Part shown: in pieces, positions 7,330 to 15,935 of the stretch
Layout of the letters: the number at the start of each line of letters is the position of its first letter
Position numbering within the stretch: position 1 is the stretch's first letter
Source: JBFIHZ01 sp041601535
Lineage (GTDB): Bacteria; Pseudomonadota; Gammaproteobacteria; Xanthomonadales; SZUA-36
Assembly (NCBI GenBank): GCA_041601535.1
Contig: JBFIHZ010000012.1
Coordinates: forward strand, 1-26,079
Direction of reading: 5' to 3'
Length of the DNA stretch: 26,079 nucleotides
Position numbers and translations under genes: made by a program
Notes under the pieces: generated by a model
What the model was told of the DNA's origin: nothing
Seen by the model: the letters and a program-made list of their open reading frames with translations, nothing else
Databases searched by the model: none

Positions 7330-8511
7330 TTGCAAAAACAAGGCATAAGCGCTGCAGAAGTCAAACTGGCAGCCACCCTGGGCAGTGTCATCGCGTTGCG
7401 CATGTTGGGGCTGTTTATGATTCTGCCGGTTTTTATGGTGCTGGCGCAGCAGGTACCCGGTTTTACACCAGCACTCGGTGGCCTGGCCATGGGAATTTAC
7501 GGGCTGACCCAGGCTGCCTTGCAGCAACCGTTCGGCTGGCTGTCGGACCGTTGGGGACGGCGCCCGGTGCTGTTACTGGGTATGTTCCTGTTCGCGCTGG
7601 GCGGGGTGGTGGCGGCTGCCGCTGACAGCATGCACGGGCTGGTATTTGGCCGCGCGCTGCAGGGTTGTGGTGCGGTGGCCGGTGTGGCCATGGCCTTTGC
7701 TGCCGATTTCACCCGTCCACAACAGCGGCCGCTGGTCATGGCCATTATCGGCATGGGCATTGGCGCAGCGTTTTTGTTATCCATGGTGCTGTCCGTGCCC
7801 ATCTCCAACGTGCTGGGTCTGGAAGGGCTGTTCTGGCTGACCGCAGCGCTGGGTGTGGCCGGCATGGGACTGGTACTGGCCACGCCGCGGTCATCAGCCG
7901 GGCCCGTGCAGGAAGAGACACCGTTCAATGGTTCGATGCAGCCCGTCTGGCTGCTGGCGTGCAGTGTATTTCTGCTGCACGCGGTGATGACCCTGTTGTT
8001 TGTGGTATTGCCCGGGCGGCTGGTAAGCCAGTTCGGTTTTGCCCTGGCAGAGCACTGGAAGCTGTACCTGCCCACCATGCTGGCGGCGGTGCTCATCATG
8101 CTGCCCTTGCTTGGCTGGCTGGGCGCACGCAGGGGGGAGAGCAGGGTGTTGCCGTGGTCGTTCGCCGTGGCGGGGCTGGGGCTGCTGTTGCTGGCCGGTG
8201 ATGCCAGCCTGTTATGGCTGGCTGTGTACGTGGTGCTGTATTTCGTCGGCTTCAATGTGCTGGAAGCCAGCATGCCGGCGCTGTTGGCCCGTCTGACCGG
8301 CAGTTCAGGGCGAGGCCGCCGCATGGGCCTGTACAGCACATTCCAGTTCCTCGGTGCCTTTGCCGGCGGCGCTGGCGGCGGCATTCTGCTGGCCACCCAG
8401 GGCGCCCGTTTTTCGCTGCTTGCCGCCGGAGCGGTTTGCATGGCCTGGGCTGCCGGCCTGGCTGTCATATCTTCACGTCTTTTTCTGACAGGCCAGCCCG
8501 ACCGGTTGTGA
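7330..8511 (+). CDS. Major facilitator superfamily transporter
   Basis: An inner-membrane protein of 393 aa with about twelve hydrophobic helices. The MFS signature between helices 2 and 3, GWLSDRWGRRPVLLLG, is at about residues 74-89. Helix 1 begins at about residue 15 (TLGSVIALRMLGLFMILPVF). The start is TTG 7330: GGAG lies 7 nt upstream and no in-frame ATG precedes the first helix. It resembles YajR-type drug:H+ antiporters without the C-terminal domain; the substrate is unknown. Family knowledge: in pseudomonads such a gene stands between uvrA and ssb. Here it still precedes ssb, while uvrA is 13 kb away. Confidence 0.88.
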   Translation: MQKQGISAAEVKLAATLGSVIALRMLGLFMILPVFMVLAQQVPGFTPALGGLAMGIYGLTQAALQQPFGWLSDRWGRRPVLLLGMFLFALGGVVAAAADSMHGLVFGRALQGCGAVAGVAMAFAADFTRPQQRPLVMAIIGMGIGAAFLLSMVLSVPISNVLGLEGLFWLTAALGVAGMGLVLATPRSSAGPVQEETPFNGSMQPVWLLACSVFLLHAVMTLLFVVLPGRLVSQFGFALAEHWKLYLPTMLAAVLIMLPLLGWLGARRGESRVLPWSFAVAGLGLLLLAGDASLLWLAVYVVLYFVGFNVLEASMPALLARLTGSSGRGRRMGLYSTFQFLGAFAGGAGGGILLATQGARFSLLAAGAVCMAWAAGLAVISSRLFLTGQPDRL

Positions 8512-8515
8512 TAAA
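8485..8515 (+). promoter_or_regulatory. Possible ssb promoter inside the MFS 3' end
   Basis: CTGACA (8485-8490) is a good -35. The best -10 is GATAAA (8510-8515), preceded by TG in extended form, with a long 19-bp spacer. It would give ssb and the genes downstream their own transcription start. Confidence 0.35.
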
Positions 8516-8542
8516 CTCCCGGCTTCCAAATCCATAACACGA

Positions 8543-8558
8543 GGTGCCACGGGGCACC
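8543..8558 (+). promoter_or_regulatory. Hairpin in the ssb leader
   Basis: GGTGCC (8543-8548) and GGCACC (8553-8558) form a perfect 6-bp stem with an ACGG loop, ending 2 nt before the AGGGAG ribosome site (8561-8566). It could tune ssb translation or stabilise the 5' end. Confidence 0.45.
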
Positions 8559-8573
8559 AAAGGGAGATGCCTG

Positions 8574-9047
8574 ATGGCACGTGGTATCAATAAAGTCATC
8601 CTGGTGGGTAACCTGGGCGCGGACCCGGAAACCCGTTACACCGCCAGTGGTTCAGCCATTACCAACATTCGCATTGCCACCACCGAAGCCTGGCGCGACA
8701 AGCAGAGCGGCGAGCAGCAGGAACGCACCGAGTGGCACCGGGTGGTGTTTTTCAACCGCCTGGCGGAAATCGCCGGAGAATACCTGCGCAAAGGCAGCCA
8801 GGTGTATGTTGAAGGCACTTTGCGCACCCGCAAATGGCAGGGCCAGGACGGCCAGGACCGGTACACCACCGAAGTGGTGGCCAATGAAATGCAAATGCTG
8901 GGTGGCCGTGGCGGTGAAGGCAACTACGAGCGTCCGGCGCAGGGTGGAGGGTTCCGTTCCAACCAGAAATCGGGCCAGGCCGCTGACAGCCAGGTGGCAG
9001 ACATGCCTGCCGATGACGGCTTCGCGGAAGACGATATTCCGTTCTGA
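8574..9047 (+). CDS. ssb: Single-stranded DNA-binding protein
   Basis: SSB of 157 aa. An OB-fold covers about residues 1-110 and opens ARGINKVILVGNLGADPE, with WHRVVFFNRLAEIAGEYLRKG as the next conserved block. A Gly/Gln-rich linker follows, then the acidic tip DDIPF that recruits partner proteins in replication and repair. ATG 8574 is set by AGGGAG 7 nt upstream; an in-frame GTG at 8544 sits inside the leader hairpin and is rejected. The tail is slightly shorter than in E. coli SSB (178 aa). The next gene, rmlB, starts only 11 nt after the stop, so ssb is probably cotranscribed with the rhamnose genes. Confidence 0.97.
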   Translation: MARGINKVILVGNLGADPETRYTASGSAITNIRIATTEAWRDKQSGEQQERTEWHRVVFFNRLAEIAGEYLRKGSQVYVEGTLRTRKWQGQDGQDRYTTEVVANEMQMLGGRGGEGNYERPAQGGGFRSNQKSGQAADSQVADMPADDGFAEDDIPF

Positions 9048-9058
9048 GCGTTGCTGCG

Positions 9059-10129
<1,071 letters not shown>

Positions 10130-10145
10130 CAGGTAATCTCCGCTT

Positions 10146-11030
10146 ATGTCCAGAAAAGGAATCATTCTCGCCGGTGGCAGCGGCACACGCCTGTACCCGC
10201 TGACCCGTGTCATCAGCAAGCAGCTGTTGCCGGTGTATGACAAGCCGATGATTTTCTATCCGTTGGCCACGCTGATGCAGGCCGACATCCGCGACATCCT
10301 GATCATCACCACGCCGCACGAGCAGGGGCTGTTCAAACACCTGCTGGGCGATGGCAGTGAATGGGGGCTGAACCTGCAGTTTGCCGTTCAACCCGAGCCG
10401 GAAGGGTTGGCGCAGGCGCTGATCATTGGCGAGGAGTTTCTGGACGGCAGCCCGTCCTGCCTGATCCTGGGGGACAATATCTTTCACGGTGGCGGGCTCA
10501 GCGACGTGCTGGAGCGGGTCACCCGCCAGCAGCATGGTGCCAGCGTGTTCGGTTACTGGGTGCGTGATCCGGAGCGTTATGGCGTGGTGGAGTTTGACCG
10601 TGAATTCCGCGTGTTGGGTATCGAGGAAAAGCCGGCAAAGCCGCGCTCGAATTACGCGGTAACCGGGCTTTATTTTTACGACGAGCGGGCCAGCGAATTT
10701 GCCCGTGGCCTGAAGCCGTCACATCGTGGTGAGCTGGAAATTACCGACCTGAACCGCCGCTACCTGGACGACGGCAGCCTGACCCTGGAACGGCTTGGCC
10801 GCGGCTACGCCTGGCTGGATACCGGCACGCATGAATCGCTGCAGCAAGCGGCCAGCTTTATCGAGACCATTGAGGCCCGGCAGGGCCTGAAAGTGGCCTG
10901 CCCGGAAGAAATCGCATTCATCAAGGGCTGGATTGACGCGGCGCAGGTCATGCGCCTGGCCGAGCCACTGCGCAAAAGCGGTTACGGCGAGTACCTGTTG
11001 CAACTGATCGAACGGGGCCGTGACGCGTGA
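10146..11030 (+). CDS. rmlA: Glucose-1-phosphate thymidylyltransferase
   Basis: RmlA, 294 aa, joins dTTP and glucose-1-phosphate to dTDP-glucose, the first and feedback-controlled step. The pyrophosphorylase motif GGSGTRLYP is at residues 10-18, followed by KQLLPVYDKPMIFYPL with Lys25. LILGDNIFHG near residue 110 carries the metal-binding Asp. EEKPAKPRSNYAVTGLYFYD and WLDTGTHESL are further family blocks. Length is normal. The 16-nt gap from rmlB and a GTGA overlap with rmlC show operon organisation. Confidence 0.97.
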   Translation: MSRKGIILAGGSGTRLYPLTRVISKQLLPVYDKPMIFYPLATLMQADIRDILIITTPHEQGLFKHLLGDGSEWGLNLQFAVQPEPEGLAQALIIGEEFLDGSPSCLILGDNIFHGGGLSDVLERVTRQQHGASVFGYWVRDPERYGVVEFDREFRVLGIEEKPAKPRSNYAVTGLYFYDERASEFARGLKPSHRGELEITDLNRRYLDDGSLTLERLGRGYAWLDTGTHESLQQAASFIETIEARQGLKVACPEEIAFIKGWIDAAQVMRLAEPLRKSGYGEYLLQLIERGRDA

Positions 11031-11584
11031 AGCTGTTGGAAACCGGCTTGCCCGGTCTGGTCATCATCGAGCCGGTGGTTCATGGTGATCAGCGCGGTTA
11101 CTTCAAGGAGCTGTGGCATGCCGGCCGCTTCCGTGCTGACGGCCTGCCCGACCGGTTTGTGCAGTCCAACGTGTCGCGTTCCGGCCCGGGCGTGCTGCGT
11201 GGCCTGCATTACCAGTACCCCCAGCCCCAGGGCAAACTGGTTTCGGTGCTGGAAGGCCGGGTTTTTGATGTCGCGGTGGACATCCGCAGCGACTCACCAA
11301 CCTTCCGTCAGTGGGCCGGGGTGGAGCTGAGCGCGGAGAACCATCGCCAGCTGTACATTCCCGAAGGCTTTGCCCACGGGTTTTGTGTGCTGGGCGACTG
11401 TGCGTTGATGAATTACCTGTGCACCGCGGAGTATTCAGCGCAGCACGAATCGACCATTGCGTGGAATGATCCCGATATTGGCATCCAGTGGCCGCTGCAG
11501 GACGCAAAGCTTTCCAGCCGGGACAGCGCGGCGAAGCGGCTGCGTGATATTGCGCCGGAAGACCTGCCGGTGATGCCGCAATGA
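11027..11584 (+). CDS. rmlC: dTDP-4-dehydrorhamnose 3,5-epimerase
   Basis: RmlC, 185 aa, a cupin-fold epimerase acting on C3 and C5 of the dTDP-4-keto-6-deoxyhexose. Family motifs are DQRGYFKELWH near residue 22, RGLHYQYPQPQGKLV with the catalytic His near residue 62, and YIPEGFAHGFCVLGD near residue 115. The start is GTG 11027, overlapping the rmlA stop as GTGA. The stop overlaps the rmlD ATG. Length and motifs are normal. Confidence 0.96.
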   Translation: MKLLETGLPGLVIIEPVVHGDQRGYFKELWHAGRFRADGLPDRFVQSNVSRSGPGVLRGLHYQYPQPQGKLVSVLEGRVFDVAVDIRSDSPTFRQWAGVELSAENHRQLYIPEGFAHGFCVLGDCALMNYLCTAEYSAQHESTIAWNDPDIGIQWPLQDAKLSSRDSAAKRLRDIAPEDLPVMPQ

Positions 11585-12486
11585 AGATTTTCCTGGCGGG
11601 TGCATCCGGCCAACTGGGGCAGGAACTTCTGGCCAGGCTGGACTCTGTGGGTGAAGTAACCGCAGTGGACCGCTCACCTGATTCTGACCAGGTGATTGAG
11701 CAGGATCTGTCGGACCTGCACCAGCTTGAAGTCAGCCTGAATCGTCTCGCGCCCGCGCTGGTCATCAACGCAGCGGCCTATACCGCGGTAGACCAGGCGG
11801 AAAAAGACCATCACACGGCGTTTCGGTTGAACGCCGAGTTGCCCGCCTGCATGGCGCGCTGGTGCGAACGCAATGGCAGCCTGTTGCTGCATTACTCAAC
11901 TGATTACGTCTTCGATGGCAGCAGTGGCAAGCCCTACCGTGAAACCGACCAGCCAGACCCGCTGAATGTATACGGTCAAAGCAAGCTGGCCGGGGAATGG
12001 GCGGTGGCGGCCAGCAGATGCCAGCACCTGATCCTGCGAACCTCCTGGGTCTACTCCACGCACGGCAAGAACTTTGTGCTGAGCATGTTGAAACTGGCGC
12101 GCGAGCGGTCAGAGCTGAGCATTGTCAGCGATCAGACGGGCTGTCCTACCTGGGCGCGGAACCTGGCGCAGGCATCCTGCGCGGCGCTGCAACACATTCA
12201 CAATAAGCAGAACGGCGAAGCGTTTCGGGGCACCTACCATTATTGCGACAGCACGGTTACGACTTGGTATGATTTTGCGCGTATCATTTTCGAACAGGCG
12301 GCTGAACTCCGGCTGCTGCCGGAAATTCCCCGACTGAAATCGATACGTTCGGTGGATTTCCCCCAAATTGCCAGGCGGCCGGAATACTCGGTGCTGGATT
12401 GTTCCGCCATCACCCGCACGTTCGGCATCAACCCCCCGGGCCTGCAAGCTTCCTTGCGGGCCTGCCTGGAGGAACTGGTTTCATGA
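11581..12486 (+). CDS. rmlD: dTDP-4-dehydrorhamnose reductase
   Basis: RmlD, 301 aa, reduces dTDP-6-deoxy-L-lyxo-4-hexulose to dTDP-L-rhamnose with NAD(P)H. It has the Rossmann motif GASGQLG (residues 7-13), VINAAAYTAVDQAE, STDYVFDG and the catalytic YGQSK. The ATG overlaps the rmlC stop as ATGA. This completes dTDP-rhamnose synthesis in order B-A-C-D. The GDP-mannose gene starts 16 nt after its stop. Confidence 0.96.
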   Translation: MKIFLAGASGQLGQELLARLDSVGEVTAVDRSPDSDQVIEQDLSDLHQLEVSLNRLAPALVINAAAYTAVDQAEKDHHTAFRLNAELPACMARWCERNGSLLLHYSTDYVFDGSSGKPYRETDQPDPLNVYGQSKLAGEWAVAASRCQHLILRTSWVYSTHGKNFVLSMLKLARERSELSIVSDQTGCPTWARNLAQASCAALQHIHNKQNGEAFRGTYHYCDSTVTTWYDFARIIFEQAAELRLLPEIPRLKSIRSVDFPQIARRPEYSVLDCSAITRTFGINPPGLQASLRACLEELVS

Positions 12487-12502
12487 AGGCAATGGCAGCA
12501 CT

Positions 12503-13930
12503 ATGTCCTTAACGCCCGTAATTCTTTCCGGTGGCGCAGGCACCCGTTTGTGGCCGGTGTCACGCCGGGCCCATCCGAAACCGTTCATGAAGCTGGTCGA
12601 TGGTGAGTCACTGGCGGAGAAAACCTTCCGCCGTGCCCTGGCCGTGGCGGGAGATGCCCCGGTGCTCACGGTGACCAGCCGCGATTACTACTTCTACACG
12701 CGCGATCTGTACAACCAGATGGTGGGTGAGGAACACGAGCACCCGTTTTTGCTGGAACCCGTTGGACGCAATACGGCCCCGGCCATTGCGCTGGCAGCGA
12801 TGTACCTGGAGCGCAAGTCTGGCGCCGACACCCGGCTGCTGGTAATGCCGGCAGACCACCTGATCAGGGACGAGAAAAATTTCCGCGCGGCGGTTGATGA
12901 AGCATCGGCGCTGGCGGAGCGGGGTCTGCTGGTGACTTTTGGTGTGCATCCCACCCATCCGGAAACCGGTTACGGCTACATCCGCAAAGGGTCACGTATC
13001 GCCAACTCGCAGGGTTTTGAAGTGGCTGCATTCGTGGAAAAACCCGACATGAAGACGGCCATACAGTATTTCGAATCGGGCGATTACGACTGGAATTCCG
13101 GTATGTTCTGCTTCAGGGCAGATGTGTTTCTCAAAGCCCTGAAAAAACACGCGCCGGAGGTCTATGCGGCAGCGCAGAATTGCTGGAAAAGCATGGACCG
13201 TTTTCGCCAGCCACTGGAAATGCCGCAAGCCCTGTTTGAACAATGTCCCAGCATTTCTATTGACTATGCCGTGATGGAAAAAGCACACAATACGGCCGTG
13301 GTGGGCGCGGAGTTCGGCTGGAGTGACATCGGTTCGTGGAAGGCCATCAGCGATTTGTACGAGTCGGATGCTGCTGGCAACCGGGTGCAGGGCAGGGCGG
13401 TGCTGGTGGAGAGTACCAATTGCTTTGTGCAGGGTGAGAAGCGCTTGGTGGCCGCCGTTGGCGTCAAGGACCTGGTTATCGTGGATACCGGTGACGCGGT
13501 TCTGGTGGCTGACCGTGAGCGTGCCCAGGAAGTTAAAAACGTGGTGGAGCAGCTAACCGACAGCCAGGACACAGTGGCCGAGTTTCATCAAACCGTGCAC
13601 CGGCCCTGGGGCAGCTTCTCGATCCTGGAGGACGCCGAAGATTGCAAGGTCAAACGCCTGGTGGTCAAACCCGGACAGGTTTTGTCACTGCAACTACATC
13701 ATCGGCGAGCCGAACACTGGACCGTGGTACAGGGCACAGCCAAGGTGCGGCTGGCCGACAAGGAATTTCTGCTGCATGCCAATGAATCAACCTACATCCC
13801 GGTGGAAACCCTGCACCGTCTGGAAAACCCGGGCAGTGAGGATGTGCACCTGATTGAGGTGCAAACCGGCAGCTATTTTGGTGAGGACGATATTGTCCGC
13901 TACGAGGATATCTACGGCCGCATCGACTGA
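12503..13930 (+). CDS. manC: Bifunctional mannose-1-phosphate guanylyltransferase / mannose-6-phosphate isomerase
   Basis: A 475-aa enzyme of the AlgA/XanB/ManC family. The N-terminal pyrophosphorylase domain starts PVILSGGAGTRLWPVSR and contains PADHLI and FVEKPD; it makes GDP-mannose. The C-terminal cupin (about residues 350-475) has VKPGQVLSLQLHHRRAEHW, the type II phosphomannose isomerase motif. ATG 12503 gives the standard N-terminus; an upstream extension of 45 codons would run inside rmlD in another frame. Supply of GDP-mannose beside dTDP-rhamnose points to lipopolysaccharide or exopolysaccharide. No phosphomannomutase is in the window. The start has no strong ribosome site, only AAGG 13 nt upstream. 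Confidence 0.95.
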   Translation: MSLTPVILSGGAGTRLWPVSRRAHPKPFMKLVDGESLAEKTFRRALAVAGDAPVLTVTSRDYYFYTRDLYNQMVGEEHEHPFLLEPVGRNTAPAIALAAMYLERKSGADTRLLVMPADHLIRDEKNFRAAVDEASALAERGLLVTFGVHPTHPETGYGYIRKGSRIANSQGFEVAAFVEKPDMKTAIQYFESGDYDWNSGMFCFRADVFLKALKKHAPEVYAAAQNCWKSMDRFRQPLEMPQALFEQCPSISIDYAVMEKAHNTAVVGAEFGWSDIGSWKAISDLYESDAAGNRVQGRAVLVESTNCFVQGEKRLVAAVGVKDLVIVDTGDAVLVADRERAQEVKNVVEQLTDSQDTVAEFHQTVHRPWGSFSILEDAEDCKVKRLVVKPGQVLSLQLHHRRAEHWTVVQGTAKVRLADKEFLLHANESTYIPVETLHRLENPGSEDVHLIEVQTGSYFGEDDIVRYEDIYGRID

Positions 13931-13947
13931 TTCAGTTAATCAGTTTC
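13926..13947 (+). terminator. Weak terminator at the end of manC
   Basis: ACTGATT (13926-13932, including the stop codon) pairs with AATCAGT (13938-13944) over a 5-nt loop, followed by TTC. A seven-bp AT-rich stem and a short T tract make it weak. Confidence 0.4.
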
Positions 13948-14264
13948 ACCGTGCGGCCGCTGCCGGCTTCAGGAGGACGGGGGTTGCTGCAGGCTGCTGC
14001 GAATCAGCACATACAGAGCGAGCCAGGTAGAGGAGTACATCGGCGCGCCCGCTGTTTTGGCCTGTTTGCCAGGTGATTTGCCCGGTAGTTCTGATAATGG
14101 TTGCTGGTAGTTCATTTCTTGCTCCGACTTGCTGCTTTGCCCGAAAATTTTATTGTGTTGTTTATACATAAGACTGCCCAGCGGTTAAAAAGTTGGTCCA
14201 GCCCAGGCCCGCTATAGGGCGTTTTGACGACAATTCGGGGCGTTCTGCCGTGTCAGGCCGGTAA
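13931..14264. other. Intergenic region between convergent manC and pspC
   Basis: These 334 bp hold the weak manC terminator, a doubtful 48-codon minus-strand reading frame (13969-14115), and a short hairpin (GCCC 14207-14210 with GGGC 14217-14220) followed by GTTTT on the plus strand. Nothing else was recognised. Confidence 0.6.
13969..14115 (-). CDS. Doubtful small protein downstream of pspC
   Basis: A 48-codon reading frame starts at ATG 14115 with GGAG 7 nt upstream, which is the main reason to list it. The product is basic in its first half (GKSPGKQAK), with a short hydrophobic stretch (STWLALYVLIRSSL, residues 29-42) and a Pro/Ser tail. It lies 149 bp after the pspC stop on the same strand, where enteric bacteria carry pspD, but I see no similarity to PspD. 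A longer in-frame start at 14169 lacks a ribosome site. It could be random. Confidence 0.25.
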   Translation of the reverse strand: MNYQQPLSELPGKSPGKQAKTAGAPMYSSTWLALYVLIRSSLQQPPSS

Positions 14265-14696
14265 TTACGATGGCTTGGTGGCACCGCCGCGCGGTGTGTC
14301 GCCATGACGGCCCAGTTCGCGGTCCATCTCGAATTCTCTGGAAGTCACATAGGCTTCCATCTTTTCCAGTTTCAGGTTGAGCTCACGGAAGCGCATGCGC
14401 ACCGCGCCAAATACATCCGCCGGCGCGTTGTTCACGCCGCGCCAGAATTCCGCCTGTTGTTCGTCGCCGTACAGGTTTTCCGGCTTGACCGGTAACAACA
14501 CGGCCATCAGCACATAAGAAAGCACGACAAACGGTATAAACGGCGGGATCAGCATGCTCAACACCACGGCAACGCGCACGCCCTTGCGGTTGAAATCAAA
14601 GTATTCCGCCAGGCCGGCGCAGACACCCGCCAGCAGGGCATTCTTTTTGTCACGATACAGCCGGTGAGGGTGCTGGCGTTTGTAAAACTCGCTCAT
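14265..14696 (-). CDS. pspC: Phage shock protein C, PspC domain
   Basis: A 143-aa inner-membrane protein. The PspC domain begins RLYRDKKNALLAGVCAGLAEYF (about residues 12-33), followed by a long hydrophobic segment (about 40-69, VAVVLSMLIPPFIPFVVLSY). A charged C-terminal part carries RFRELNLKLEKMEAYVTSRE, likely helical. With PspB it senses membrane stress and releases PspA from PspF (E. coli model). The start overlaps the pspB stop as ATGA. It is slightly longer than E. coli PspC (119 aa) because of the C-terminal tail. Confidence 0.93.
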   Translation of the reverse strand: MSEFYKRQHPHRLYRDKKNALLAGVCAGLAEYFDFNRKGVRVAVVLSMLIPPFIPFVVLSYVLMAVLLPVKPENLYGDEQQAEFWRGVNNAPADVFGAVRMRFRELNLKLEKMEAYVTSREFEMDRELGRHGDTPRGGATKPS

Positions 14697-14911
14697 GCCC
14701 GCCCTCTCCAGTTGGGCGCCTCTATGTCCAGGATGCGTTCCAGGGTTTTGATGCGGTCTTCCATGCGATTGGTTGACTCCCAGATTTCACTGAGCATTTT
14801 CTCGTCTTCGGCCGACAGCCCCTTGGTCGACTTCCACTTGGTCACGTAATGAAAAACGATCCACAACGGCAGGCAAATGGTGATCAATAAAATGGGGATC
14901 ACTTCAGACAT
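14693..14911 (-). CDS. pspB: Phage shock protein B
   Basis: PspB, 72 aa: one N-terminal membrane helix (PILLITICLPLWIVFHYVTK, about residues 6-25), then a helical cytoplasmic region with ENxRMEDRIKTLE-like heptads. The start is decided by the ribosome site. AGGAGG sits directly against a first ATG at 14920, which is too close, and 9 nt before ATG 14911, which is ideal. The gene overlaps the pspA 3' end and the pspC start, giving a coupled operon. Confidence 0.93.
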   Translation of the reverse strand: MSEVIPILLITICLPLWIVFHYVTKWKSTKGLSAEDEKMLSEIWESTNRMEDRIKTLERILDIEAPNWRGRA

Positions 14912-15599
14912 TGCTGTCATCCTCCTGTTTTTCCTTGCCGGGTTGCTTCATTTTTGATTTCAGGCGGGACAATTCGTCCTCAACGCGGTCGTCATCCTCA
15001 AGCCCTTCAATTTCGTCCGCCAGGCTGCGGTTATGCCCCATGGCGATTGCCTCGGCCTCAGACTCCACCCGGTCAATGCGCTTCTCAGCCGTTTCAAAGC
15101 GATACAGCATCTCATCAATGCGGTCGCTGTGAATGTGCTGACGTGCCGACAATTGCGATTTGGCCGTCTTGTGGCGTATCACGATACTGCGCTGCCGCAA
15201 CTTGGCATCGTTCAGCTTGCTTTGCAGCTGGGTGATATCGGCATTGAATTTTTCCAGTTGCTGGTCGAGGTGGTCGGCTTCCAGCTTGAGTCCCGCCATC
15301 TGGTCGTCAATGGCCTGTTTTTCTGTCAGGGCGGAACGTGCCAGATCCTCGCGGTCGCGCCGTAAGGCCAGTTCCGCGCGCCGTTCCCATTCACTTTTTT
15401 CCCGCTCCAGGTATTCGATATGCCGGCGATGTTCCTTGCGGTCGGCGATACACTTGGCAGCGGCCGAGCGGATTTCCACCAGCGTGTCCTCCATTTCCTG
15501 GATCATTAGCCGGATGATCTTTTCCGGATCTTCCGCCTTTTCCAGTACCGCATTGATGTTGGCATTTACGATGTCACTGAATCGTGAAAAGATGCCCAT
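14904..15599 (-). CDS. pspA: Phage shock protein A
   Basis: PspA, 231 aa, an ESCRT-III-like coiled-coil protein that binds stressed inner membrane and inhibits the activator PspF. The N-terminus MGIFSRFSDIVNANINAVLEKAEDPEK is close to the E. coli form and includes the amphipathic membrane-binding helix. The remainder is almost entirely charged helix. The C-terminal tail (SKMKQPGKEKQEDD) is hydrophilic and longer than usual. ATG 15599 has AGGAGA 7 nt upstream. It is transcribed from a sigma-54 promoter at 15639-15654. No pspF gene lies next to it in this window. Confidence 0.96.
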   Translation of the reverse strand: MGIFSRFSDIVNANINAVLEKAEDPEKIIRLMIQEMEDTLVEIRSAAAKCIADRKEHRRHIEYLEREKSEWERRAELALRRDREDLARSALTEKQAIDDQMAGLKLEADHLDQQLEKFNADITQLQSKLNDAKLRQRSIVIRHKTAKSQLSARQHIHSDRIDEMLYRFETAEKRIDRVESEAEAIAMGHNRSLADEIEGLEDDDRVEDELSRLKSKMKQPGKEKQEDDSNV

Positions 15600-15638
15600 G
15601 AACCTGTCTCCTGAATGTATTGAATCCTAACCTTTTAA

Positions 15639-15654
15639 TGCATGAAGCGTGCCA
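15639..15654 (-). promoter_or_regulatory. Sigma-54 promoter of pspABC
   Basis: On the minus strand the sequence is TGGCACG, CTTC, ATGCA, matching the sigma-54 consensus TGGCACG-N4-TTGCA at all but one position, with GG and GC at exact -24/-12 spacing. The predicted start, near 15628, leaves a leader of about 28 nt that contains the pspA ribosome site. The psp operons of enteric bacteria use this sigma factor with PspF. Confidence 0.85.
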
Positions 15655-15677
15655 CCACCCGGAATTTTCGTAACAAT

Positions 15678-15706
15678 CTGAAAATAAAGAGTTTAATTAT
15701 TTTCAG
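15678..15706. repeat. Perfect 10-bp inverted repeat upstream of the psp promoter
   Basis: CTGAAAATAA (15678-15687) and TTATTTTCAG (15697-15706) are exact reverse complements with a 9-bp spacer. The repeat sits about 50-78 bp upstream of the predicted psp start, within reach of an enhancer-binding activator such as PspF or a bending factor. Confidence 0.5.
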
Positions 15707-15845
15707 TTGCTTTTGATTGTGCGCTGGCCTGTCCACCGTGGCCAAATAAACCAAAAGGTGGTGGAAACTTGTAGTCAGCAGCGCAGTCATACTCAGCGAA
15801 AACCAGGGGGCATTCTGCCGAAGCCGGTATGTTCTTTAACTCCGC

Positions 15846-15875
15846 ATGACAAGCGTGATGAGGCTCAGGTAGAAT
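15846..15875 (+). promoter_or_regulatory. Sigma-70-type promoter of the FKBP gene
   Basis: ATGACA (15846-15851) and TAGAAT (15870-15875), each five of six consensus bases, are separated by 18 bp. The predicted leader is about 55 nt and includes AGGAGG (15922-15927) before the ATG. Confidence 0.65.
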
Positions 15876-15935
15876 AGTCCACTTTTGACGAGCCGGCAGG
15901 TGCCGGAAATCCGATACCTTCAGGAGGATTGCCAG

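Larger units (their letters stand above)
15600..15935. other. Divergent control region between pspA and the FKBP gene
   Basis: These 336 bp carry the sigma-54 promoter of pspABC, an AT-rich segment with a perfect inverted repeat (15678-15706), and a sigma-70-type promoter for the FKBP gene. An 8-bp inverted pair (CCACCACC 15652-15659 and GGTGGTGG 15757-15764) is also present and of unknown meaning. In enteric bacteria pspF would occupy this side of pspA; it is absent. Confidence 0.7.

Noticed and set aside
7497..8540. Minus-strand open frame of 347 codons opposite the MFS gene
   Set aside because: Composition is Pro/Ser/Ala/Thr-rich, as expected for the antisense of a membrane protein gene.
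14207..14225. Hairpin GCCC-GCTATA-GGGC followed by GTTTT as a manC terminator
   Set aside because: The stem is only 4 bp and it lies about 280 bp after manC.
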